64,000 nt of DNA from Ophioderma brevispina. Its lineage: Eukaryota > Echinodermata > Ophiuroidea > Amphilepidida > Ophiodermatidae. The translations under genes and the position numbers were made by a program. The notes beneath the pieces were generated by a model. That model worked only from the letters and a program-made list of their open reading frames with translations. It did not search any database and was not told where the DNA came from. Shown in pieces: positions 32,260 through 41,590 of this stretch (position 1 is the stretch's first letter; the number at the start of each line of letters is the position of its first letter). The stretch spans positions 62,001-126,000 of the forward strand of contig JAMKCH010011746.1 in the NCBI GenBank assembly GCA_023653785.1, given 5' to 3'.

Positions 32260-32849
32260 CTAAGCTAATTCCTCCAGTGGATTGGATATTAGCCCCTTGG
32301 ATACTTCCATATAATCTACCTGATTTAGGCTGATTGGCTTATTACAGGACACAACACGAGATAGCCCTCTGAGCTCCTCTGAGTAACCAATCAAAATAGT
32401 GCTTGTATATCTCTCTGTAAACCATACCGCCATTCTTACTGCTGATTTGCTCATTACATGATATTACCTCACAAGTGACCAATCAAAATGTGCAGAAGCC
32501 TGATAAATAGACAGGTGTTGCCCAGGTGAAAGAATCATGGCTTATATCATTTTCATAATTTCATTCACTCCTGTTAGAAAATTTTTTGAACAGTGTAGTG
32601 CAACTTCTTTTTCTGGGGGAAACAGGGAAAAGTGAATTTTTTTTGTGAAAAAGTAAAAAAATATTTGGGATTTTAAACCATTTTGGCCCCACATTGGATT
32701 TTTACCAAAATTTGGTAATTCTTTGGGAGGGGCAAGACAAAAATAAGGCTGGGGAAATTGCCCCTCGACCCCTTCTGGTTCCGCCCCTGTATTTGAAGAA
32801 ATAATTTCTGAAATTTAAAAGAATACAGAGAAAACACTCTTAGTTCAGG

Positions 32850-33270
32850 AATGCACTTCTACTCTTCAGATTTTCAGCCCTTCTTTTAGCAATGTCGTTT
32901 ACTAGATCAAACTGATTCGGAGCACCCCCTGGGTCTTTCCCCTTATCTGTTGTGTTTGGCGTTTAACCATTGGCAAATGCTTAATCAGTCTGGAAGTGTG
33001 TTATACAAATGCTAATAAATAGATAAACAAGGTATAAGAAAAAATAAAGACGTGTGGATTATGTGCTTGTGGTTTTCGAGATGTGGAGATCCCTGGTGGA
33101 CCACAATCACCCTTGCGACTGCAATCTCATCAAAGCTGCTGACTTCTAAAGGGGAAGCCTTGGAGATTTGACTCTATAAGGAAAAGTGTTAAAATTGTCT
33201 AGTATTCATATTGAAATTTGTAGAGTGATGATTGCCAAATGAATTCTTGAAATGCAATATCCTTGAGTTA
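32850..33270. repeat. inverted pair N, right arm
   Basis: Reverse complement of 29845-30245 at roughly 85% identity by eye. The outer limit is near 33270, where AAATGAATTCTTGAAATGC loses the match. Confidence 0.85.
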
Positions 33271-33440
33271 ACCTTTTTTTGTTGTTGTTATTGTTTTTTT
33301 TCCCTTAAAGTAGATATTGGGAAGATGACTATGTTGCTTTTTAGTCAGCAGGTTGCAGTCTATATGCCTCTGTGACAGCACTATTTTATGCTGATTGCTT
33401 CATGCTAAAAGAGACCCACAGTGATTACACAGCCATTTTT

Positions 33441-33723
33441 ATCCCCCTGGCTTGAAAAGCAGAGGGGGATATTGCGAGGGTGCAAATATCCGTATGTGTA
33501 TGTATGTATGTGTATGTGTGTGTGTTCCAGTTTGGTTAGGTTTTCGTTTTTCGCGTCTCCTTCGAAAAGTTTAAGTCCGATTTAAACCAGACTTGGGGTT
33601 AAGGTGCAATAGGGTTTCCTACATGTGTGGATGATGTCAAAGGTCATGGACCAAGGTCAAAGGTCATCTGAGGTCATGTTCCAGACTGCCATCTTGCCAG
33701 GGGGGATGACGCAGTTTACTTGA
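33441..33723. mobile_element. family H repeat with AGGTCA half-sites, copy 1
   Basis: ATCCCCCTGGC at 33441 and GCCAGGGGGGAT at 33696-33707 form short inverted ends. Between them lie a TGTATG/TG microsatellite, GTGTTCCAGTTTGGTTAGG, and four AGGTCA motifs at 33641, 33654, 33661 and 33671. The second and third form a perfect one-base-spaced direct repeat (DR1). Confidence 0.75.
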
Positions 33724-33846
33724 GTATTTTTTTACTTGTGTGGTAGCCTATGCAGCAGCTATACTGTGTCTACTACACAGTACACACTGGGGTAGTTGCG
33801 ATGCAGTAGCTGCAAGATAGGGCTTGCAAAGTACACAGTTATTAGG

Positions 33847-34247
33847 CCAAGTAAAAAAATAAAACAGTTGATCGTCCGGACTTTTGGAAAAAGTTGGTGA
33901 GGGAGGCCTTTATTATTTGTTATTTTTTTATTTGTTTTCAAAGATGGCCGCCATGTCTAAGATGGCCACCATGATATATTTGAAGATTGTGCTTGCGTTG
34001 TGAAAATAGTAGTACCTTATGTAAGAAGGTTGAAGAAATTGCTCAACAAAATGTAGGATACTCTTTAAAATGGGTATGAGAGTTCAATAGTGCTCCAATA
34101 TTTTTTGACTTCATTTTTCCCCTTTTTTAGACTTCTTTTTGGTGGTGTTGTTGCTTTTTTAAAAAAATAACAAAGAACAAACAAATTGTTGCAGCTTCCA
34201 AAATTGGAGCGAGCAGGGACGATCAACTGGTTTATTTTTTTACTTGG
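33847..34247. mobile_element. 401-bp element K inserted in family J
   Basis: The ends CCAAGTAAAAAAATAAA and TTTATTTTTTTACTTGG are exact inverted repeats. CAGTTGATCGTCC / GGACGATCAACTG extend the match. Flanks are TATTAGG and CGTTAGG. The uninterrupted relative reads ATTATTAGGTATACAGTGAT at about 14055-14074, which is the empty site. The target duplication is about 5-7 bp. Confidence 0.88.
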
Positions 34248-34498
34248 CGTTAGGTATACAGTGATGTGTCTACTCTACATTACCTACCCCAATGGCTACC
34301 CTGTAGTTGCCCACTAGGTGGAGAGAAGGTGGATATGGTGTAGACAGTAGACACGCCAGGACGCTAGGATGCCATTTTGAATGAAATGAGGGTGCTATAC
34401 ACTTGTTCTCTGTTCAGCATTTTTTATCATTTTTTAGGAAAATCATTATGAAATTCAAATTGGGCATCATAAAAAAAAACCATATTGATGCACTTTTA

Positions 34499-35913
34499 TA
34501 GTAGATTCAACCCATCGTGTCACCGAAGGAAAAGTTTTGGACAGCGTCGATTCGCTGGGAGAGGAGGCAGAATATGTGGCCCGGTTCACCTGTTTCATGA
34601 ATGAACTAAGATAATCTGGCCTTTGAGTTTACATGGAGAGTGCAAAGACTTTTGTGTTCCTTTGTATCCAAACACAGCTATACTCGATTCGCGCTGATAT
34701 AGGGACAACCTGTACTTTTTTACGGGCGAGAGCTATTTGTGAGGGGCGCACAGCAATTAAACTTTGTAGCACTCCTAGTCCGTGCGTTCGTAATACTGTG
34801 TGTTCTACGGTCAATACAATGTGCAGTGGTCAAAACACAGAGGGTCACTGGTAAAGGTAATGTATGTTAATATGTGAAATACTACCTGTATGAGGCAGGT
34901 GCGCTATTCAATCCTGAATATGGTAACAAAGGTTTTCGCGCTGTCCTCGCAGGTGATATGGGGCCTCATCATTACTTTCATACATTACCTAAACTAATAC
35001 GACTAATACAATAGTCAATACCCACTCAAAGATGGTCCAATGTAGTTCTTAATAGTTGAAGCACGTTGAATGAAATATTTGAATATGAAAACCTTGGCCT
35101 AAACACATAAAAAACGCAAACACAATTGTGTAATTAACGTCGCCTAAAAAATCGGGAACTTTGTCAGTGTTCATTTAGGAACAATGTAGACGGACCAAAC
35201 ATTATGAACATACCATGTATAGTGCCCAGCAGGAATTTAATTATTTTCCCATCTGTTTAATTCTAAATATCATTTTCAATTCATTAATTCTAATGCCATA
35301 TTCTTAAACACTTGCAATCAAAATTCTTAACATCTTGAAACATTTAAAAGATAGCGTTTTCGCAGTGACCACAGAAAATCGTTTAATTCCTAAACATCGT
35401 TTTAAAGTGAAGTCACAGTACAGTGAAGTGATGTGAATGATTTATAAATCAATTGTATTAAAACTACAAAATTCAATTCTGGAAAGTACAGTAAACAAAA
35501 TTAAGTTTTGTACTTGGCCCTTTTCCTTTCAAGGCACTTTCTATTGTTAGGCAGCGAAGCGACTTCTTGGATAGATTAAAATGCTTCTTCCCTATTTCAC
35601 CTAATGGATATGACCCAAAACTTTTCCCCAGCTCCTATATCAGCGCGAATCGAGTATAAACATGGGCGCTCAAAAGTCAATAACATTCAACTCACCTTAC
35701 ATTGAATACCAATGAGAAGCCAATGGGAGTTGAAAATGCGTACGTTGATTTGAATGGTTTCATTAAGCACAGAATTGATTTTCTCTGCTATCGGAATTTA
35801 TGCTTCAATAGATTTAGCGTAGAATTTTAATTTCCATCCACTGCACACCCCCTCATTCAATGCCAATACCTTCGGAAAAGTACTAGAGGTGACACGATAG
35901 GTTGAATCTACTA
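34499..35913. mobile_element. TA-flanked element L inserted in family J
   Basis: TAGTAGATTCAACCCATCG on the left and CGATAGGTTGAATCTACTA on the right are inverted, extended by TGTCACC / GGTGACA. TA is present at both borders (TTTTATAG / CTATAATA). It is about 1.4 kb, but 976 bp of this is another element. The remaining DNA has no transposase. Confidence 0.85.
34681..35656. mobile_element. TA-flanked element M nested in L
   Basis: TACTCGATTCGCGCTGATAT plus AGG at 34681-34703 pairs exactly with 35634-35656, a 23-bp inverted repeat. TA is at 34679-34680 and 35657-35658. The 976-bp interior has only short unsupported frames. Confidence 0.9.
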
Positions 35914-36135
35914 TAATAAAAATGCAAATATATGCCAAAAATGTCTAAAAAACAAAATTGACCATACCATGCGTGCTGAGAGCTGATGTAACCGTGTATC
36001 TACTCTGTGATGGTGCAGACAGCTTCTGTGTGATGTGTGTTTACACTCTTGTCTATGCAGCACAACACATAGAATCCTGGCCAGTGAGGTACGTCTAGTG
36101 GGCAGGTAATCTGTGGTATCTGTGTGATTACTACC

Positions 36136-36796
36136 GTGAGGAAATTGGTCATGTACGGTTTCTTGTTTTGTTCACAAGTGTATGGTGGCCAAACTCCATT
36201 CGATTTAGCATCTCACCAAAAGAATCATGGTTTTTAAATAAAATATAGCTTGATATTCAGAATTTTTGTCAAGAGTTCAGGTATACATGTTAAACCAATG
36301 ATGTTATCACCTGTTGTTCACTTGTCCACCATTCTGCTTGCCCTCGGTTGACCCAACAGGTACAATGAGACCGGGTTTTCTTTTGGTTGTAGTACCATGC
36401 TCCTTACGAAAAAAGCATGGTTACAGAACTACTTGTGTATGAGAGTTGTGGAGTGCCAGATCGTGTGAAACGCATTTCAATAAGGAATAAACCCCAAACT
36501 CGTTCTAACCTTGTCTTCATGGCCAAATTCCCATTGAAAAATGTTTGTGTTTTATCACGATGGTGTTATGTCACTACATATTGAAAAGGAGAGCAGAATT
36601 TAATCTAACCAATAGTTTTAATATCCCTAATGTCCCTTAACTGCATCTAAATGCGTTTTTGAAAAAATCACGGAGCAGACCCCTGCCTTGTTTTAGGGGG
36701 AATTGCCCCAAGATCTAACAAGAAGTCTTTCAAAGCAATTTCTTTTGAAAAATTACAGAAATGTTTTTGTTCATGGACCTATTAAGTACTTTTTAT
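36136..36796. other. no gene recognised
   Basis: Moderately AT-rich DNA with no repeat relation seen inside the window. Confidence 0.5.
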
Positions 36797-36923
36797 CTCT
36801 AGGATCAATGAAGGTATTACAGAGCAACTGAAGGACGAGCATTACATTATGGGATACAGTGATATTCCCCTTGGAGGTTGTGTAAACAGATTGGTGTCAT
36901 TTGAGATTTCTTTGCTGTATGAC
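36797..36923 (+). CDS. weak exon candidate, unknown protein
   Basis: TTTTTATCTCTAG at about 36791-36803 is a good splice acceptor. The frame after it reads INEGITEQLKDEHYIMGYSD and continues through IPLGGCVNRLVSFEISLLYD to a stop at about 36924. Acidic and hydrophobic residues alternate plausibly, and GGAG/GTTGTG at about 36877 could be a donor. I do not recognise the sequence. At about 40 codons it could be chance. Its relation to FDXR is unknown. Confidence 0.2.
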
Positions 36924-37165
36924 TAAAACTTATACCCAATTGGTGGGAAACTCTATCCCAGGGGGAGCTGGACATGGCATAAGATGAGAATCAATAGTTT
37001 TCATACATCAATGAATTCATCTTTGGGGAAATGTTGGAACCTTTTGAAGAACTTCTGTGAAATGATTTACCCATGCCCCTCATGCGATACTGACTATTTC
37101 ATGCAGCTTATTGCTCCAGTATTGATTGATGATTATGGGGAATGATAGAAAGATATGTTGTTTTT

Positions 37166-37472
37166 ATCCCCCTTGCTTGGAAAGCAGAAGGGTGATTTTG
37201 CGAGAGTGCACATGTCTGTATGCTTGTGTGTGTGTTCCAGTTTGGTTATAGGTTTCTTTGTATGTGTGTGTTCCAGTATGGTTAGGTTTTTGTTTTTCAG
37301 GTCTTTGAGAAAAGTTGAAGTCTGATTTAAACCAGATGAGTTTAAGGTGCACTAGGGGTTCCTTCATATGAAGATGATGTCAAAGGTCATGGACCAAGGT
37401 CAAAGGCCATCTGAGGTCATGTTCCATACTGCCATTTTGCCAGGGGGATCATGCAAGTTTACTTGCTGTATT
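37166..37472. mobile_element. family H repeat, copy 2
   Basis: ATCCCCCTTGCTTGGAAAGC at the left and TTTTGCCAGGGGGATCATGC at the right match copy 1. The AGGTCA cluster is kept at 37384, 37397 and 37414, but the fourth half-site is changed to AGGCCA. The GTGTGTGTTCCAGT part is duplicated. Confidence 0.8.
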
Positions 37473-37578
37473 TTTTATATGTATCATTCTTGACCTTAAC
37501 AAAAGGACCCCCCCTTTTATACTTTTTAAAATACTAACAACAATAACAATATCTTTCTTAATTTTGATTTGATTATAA

Positions 37579-38146
37579 AGGTTTTTGTTCAGATTATTGG
37601 ATTGTGTTCTCTGCCTGTCACTTGCATGCATTATCACCAAGTACCTTGGGGAAACAAACTTGCGTGCTGATAGTAGAAGTGATAAGCACATTCAGTACAA
37701 GGCCCTGTTCACTATAGCTAATATTGATGCAAAGTTGTGTATGTACTATAGCGCATCGTACACTGGCCCGGATCTCTCAGCCATTACTACTAGTGCTTGT
37801 TACAGCGCGTTTATCAGGGTGGCCTGGGTCTGCTTAGTGGTTAGAGCATTCCCCTTGTGTGCGAAGTCCGGGGTTCAATTCCCCTGCCCAGGCGTGGTGT
37901 GCACCCTTTGGCAATGTTTATATGTCCATGTCCATAATTGTTAGCCAGTGTCTAGTATGCGATTCGTGTTTCTTTCTCCACTTAAAAAATAATAATTGAT
38001 GTTAACCAATTAAAACAAGTTTATCTGTATCCGAGAAATAACTTGCTTACAATTGGAGCATGAGAAAAATTAAAATACCTTTCATCTGACTATCAACATT
38101 GATACTGGTAAATCAGAGGGTTCCAAGGGCATGGGCAAGTAACCTT
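37579..38146. mobile_element. family C MITE, decayed and split
   Basis: AAAGGTTTTTGTTCAGATT on the left and GGGCAAGTAACCTTTAT on the right are degraded family C ends. TTGTGTTCTCTGCCTG, AAGTACCTTGGGGAAACAAA and CCTTTCATCTGACTATCAA match the intact copies. The centre is replaced or interrupted by DNA that includes a tRNA-like SINE. Confidence 0.75.
37822..37893 (+). repeat. tRNA-like SINE head with intact acceptor stem
   Basis: GCCTGGG and CCCAGGC pair as a 7-bp acceptor stem. TGCTTAGTGGTTAGAGCA folds as a D arm and contains an A box. GGGGTTCAATTCCCC folds as a T arm with a B box. The anticodon arm (CCCCTTGTGTGCGAAG) does not pair properly, so a functional tRNA is unlikely. Confidence 0.7.
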
Positions 38147-38179
38147 TATCTATAGCCCTTCTTGTTCTTCTTAGCGTTT

Positions 38180-38605
38180 CCACAGTCATTAGTAATGGCT
38201 TATGATGGTGGGCGTCAGGATTTATTCAACTGAGTAAGCTGATTCGGGGCCGTGTGATCCATGATCGGACGCTCCTAACATGGCCCGCTGTTGAGACTGG
38301 GGCGGATTGGGAACAAGTCACCGTGATTTTTTACACCCTACCTCTTATTCGACCTGACTGTAATGTACATGTATGCAGTTGATGATCTCTGTAAACGGGA
38401 CCAACGGCTTAACGTCCCCTCCTCCAATTCCAAGGGACCGGGCGGAATTTGTATTCTGTATTTAATCAATAGCTCGTATACAGATTAAATCCGATTGAGC
38501 ACCCATTAAATCCATGCAAGTGACCCCACTGGGATCGAACCCGGAATTTTTTGTAAATATTGCGCCACAATCAAGCACCCTGACCGCTAGGCCACGCTTC
38601 CCATA
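38180..38605 (-). repeat. tRNA-derived SINE, minus strand, near full length
   Basis: Read on the minus strand it begins with TGGGAAGCGTGGCCTAGCGG and GGGTTCGATCCCAGT-type A and B boxes. It continues with a GGGACGTTAAGCCGTTGGTC core and ends near a TAAATCCTGACGCC tail. It matches 53655-54140 along its length. Confidence 0.85.
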
Positions 38606-39507
38606 GCCTGATAACCCCCAAAGCTCTCAGGAAGCTTCATTTCCATTGGTTCCATAGTTGTTGGTGGGATTGGAACAGTCCAGGCTATACTACAACAAAT
38701 AAGCATAAATTGTTTTTATCTTTCCGGCACATAAAAGTAAACGGCATGAATATACTCAAGCCATGTAGAAAATTGTGCGTATCACACAAAATATACAAAC
38801 TATGTCTATTGTGTTGTCATGTGCCTATAATGTATTGGTTTGTGCGGTTTGAGTCGCCAGCCTGATTAGTGCTGATCAAACAGACTAATGTAACCCGAGG
38901 ACCGACAGCTTTACATCCCCTCTGATGGATGAGTTAATTTATGGTTTGTATAGACCCCAAATTTCAAAACTTTTCGTGGAAAATTATTGTACAATACCAA
39001 AATGCCCTAAATGTCATTCCAATCCACTATTCTTACAGAATCCCTGATTTGTTTCATTAAATGATATTTCCTTCCGGTAACCAATCAACATAGTTCTAAG
39101 AAGCCGTTAGATATGCAGGTGTCCAATGGGTTGTTAAAATTAACATTTTTATAATTTTAGGTTGTTTTTTTGTTTTAAAATTTGTTATATTTCAACGATT
39201 ATTGTTGTTTTAGTACAACTTTAGAATCAATCTTTTGGAGGAATAATTGCTACAATCCTAAAGGAAGAATGATTTTATCAGAATCATGAAGGAGTCTACG
39301 AGACTGAATTGAAGGAGGTAGAGTGACAGTCATACAAATCGGACACCTTGAAATGTAACAACATTCACTATATTAGGCTCAAAAGTTTAGTAATGGACCC
39401 CCCCCCCATGAATGATCGTTTTAGCATAACAGGGATTGATGTGGACACACACTTGTTTATATCAGATTTTAAAATGTCAATTTCATCAAACCATACCATA
39501 TCAGTTT
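38606..39507. other. no gene; a SINE core fragment
   Basis: GAGGACCGACAGCTTTACAT at about 38898-38917 is a degraded minus-strand copy of the SINE core. The rest shows nothing. Confidence 0.5.
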
Positions 39508-39990
39508 ACTGACAGTTTACACAGACATATTGATGCCTAGACTTGAGAGGCGCTTGATTTCTATTTTAAAGGTGCAACGAGAGATTTCACATAAAGGTAT
39601 CCCTATCTCCCCTAAAAAAAATTGGAAAGTACTGATTTTTGGCCTTGTGTATAGCTTTCCCTCAATATACCCCCATCTGAAAGGATGAAGCTGAGAAATA
39701 TTTCGTTGGTACAAAAATTGTTTAAATTTTAATTCGGATAGGAGCAAATACGAAATCAGCCTATGTTTTATATAAATATAAGCAAATCCAAAATCACCTT
39801 TACTTTCTTGTATTTTTAAGACAGTTCTACAGCCCAAATACAAGTAATTCTATGTTGTCTAATCTATATGACAAGTACTATTTGACACAAATTTGGGTGC
39901 CTCAAAATCTCTTTTTTGCACCTTTAAGACGAGTTTACACAGACATTATTGATGCCCGAGAAGTTGAGAGGCTGCTGATTATTTTAAGGT
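39508..39990 (+). repeat. duplicated flank around a MITE
   Basis: CAGTTTACACAGACATATTG with the next 40 bases at 39508-39569 is repeated at about 39933-39990. The MITE lies between the copies. After the second copy comes ATTTTAAGGTTGCAAGAAAA, which looks like the start of another copy of the same MITE. Confidence 0.8.
39570..39923. mobile_element. TTAA MITE family E, copy 1
   Basis: The ends AGGTGCAACGAGAGATTT and AAATCTCTTTTTTGCACCT are inverted, flanked by TTAA (39566-39569, 39924-39927). It is 354 bp. Relative: 51338-51831. Confidence 0.88.
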
Positions 39991-40358
39991 TGCAAGAAAA
40001 GATTTGGCAAAATTGATGTTAAATGATCACTTATTAGAAAAGCGCATCGAAAGTTGGAGGGTATGTTCCGTAACCCGCCCGTGTTATGATTTCTGCCCGT
40101 GTGTTTGAGATGCTGAAATCCCTAAACTGTTAATTATTTTGTATTTCAAAGAAAATAATCAAACGGTTTCTTCTTTTGATCGCATCTTGTGATGTGATTT
40201 TAGTAGATTTAAACCAAAGGACAGTGGCCCCCAAAATCATTTCTAAATGTAGGGTTGTTTGACGCAATATTGTAGATATAAGAGCACGCTTTTTGAAGGT
40301 TGGTTGAAAGGCTGTGCTGCAAACTTCATAATAATGAATAGGAAATAATTGCCTCATT
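39991..40358. other. no gene recognised
   Basis: Nothing supported beyond the possible truncated family E start at about 39985. Confidence 0.5.
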
Positions 40359-41590
40359 ATGATTTTGCAAAGAACTGTACGGGAAACAAAACATTGACTT
40401 TAATTGGCCTTAATATTGTATACATTGTAGACATGGACAAAGATTGTTTAAATGTTTAGATTATGTTCAGAATGTCTCTAAATATGTCACATGTGAACAC
40501 TTTTTGCTATAAGACTTCATGTATGTATTATTTTATGCAGAAAACCATGAGATGCAAAAATAACCACTTTACTCTGCATGTTTATTCTCTTTATTCTCAG
40601 GATTTATGCAATTTTGCGATGTAGATCTTAAAAGTTGAGTCAACAAAACATCTCATCTAGATGCAGTTTACATATTTTGGCTTCCTCTTTTGTTGTTTCC
40701 CTTTACTTAAATGAAATGCAATACTCATCCTGAATCACCTTAACCCCTGTACAGCAACTGTACTATGATTTGCAAAAACTGTTACGGGAAACATAACATT
40801 GACTTTCATTGGCCTTATATATTGTATACATTGTAGAATGACAAAGATTGGTTTAAATGTTTAGATTATGTTCAGAATGTCTTCTAAATATGTCACATTT
40901 GAACACTTTTTGCTATAAGACTTCATGTATGTATTATTTTATGCAGAAAACATGAGATGCAAAAATAACACTTGTACTCTGCATGTATTCTCTTTATATC
41001 TCAGGATTTATGCAATTTTGCGATGTAGATCTTAAAAGTTGAGTCAACAAAACATCTCATCTAGATGCAGTTTACATATTTTGGCTTCCTCTTTTGTTGT
41101 TTCCCTTTACTTAATGAAATGCAATACTCATCCTGAATCACCTTAACCCCTGTACAGCAACTGTACTATGATTTGCAAAAAACTGTTACGGGAAACATAA
41201 CATTGACTTCCATTTGGCCTTATATATTGTATACATTGTAGAATGACAAAGATTGTTTAAATGTTTAGATTATGTTCAGAATGTCTTCTAATATGTCACA
41301 TTTGAACACTTTTTGCTATAAGACTTCATGTATGTATTATTTTATGCAGAAAACATGAGATGCAAAAAAACACTTGTGACGACTGCATGTTGTATTCTCT
41401 TTATCTCTCAGGATCCCCCTTATGCAATTTTGGATGTAGATCTTAAAAGTTGAGTCAACAAAAAGTCTCATCTAGATGCAGTTGACATATTTGGGCTTCC
41501 TTTTGGTTTGGTTAAATTACTTAAATGGAAATGCATACTCATCTGAATCACCTTTTAACAAAAAACCCCCCCTGTACAGCAACTGTATGC
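40359..41590 (+). repeat. 404-bp tandem repeat, three copies
   Basis: TATGATTTTGCAAA starts at 40359 and TATGATTTGCAAA at 40764 and 41167. Each unit contains ATTGTATACATTGTAGA, ATGTCACATTTGAACAC, GCGATGTAGATCTTAAAAG and ATGCAATACTCATCCTG. Copies 1 and 2 are close to identical; copy 3 has more substitutions and indels. No open frame is conserved across copies. Confidence 0.93.

Larger units (their letters stand above)
33741..36135. mobile_element. DNA transposon family J, carrying nested insertions
   Basis: The outer ends resemble 13946-14570 (GGTAGCCTATGCAGCAGCTA on the left, GTGTGATTACTACC on the right). Homology to the intact relative is interrupted twice, by the 401-bp element at 33847 and by the 1.4-kb element at 34499. 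No transposase frame was found. Confidence 0.75.

Noticed and set aside
37822..37893. Functional tRNA gene
   Set aside because: The acceptor, D and T arms fold, but the anticodon arm does not pair and there is no clean anticodon loop.
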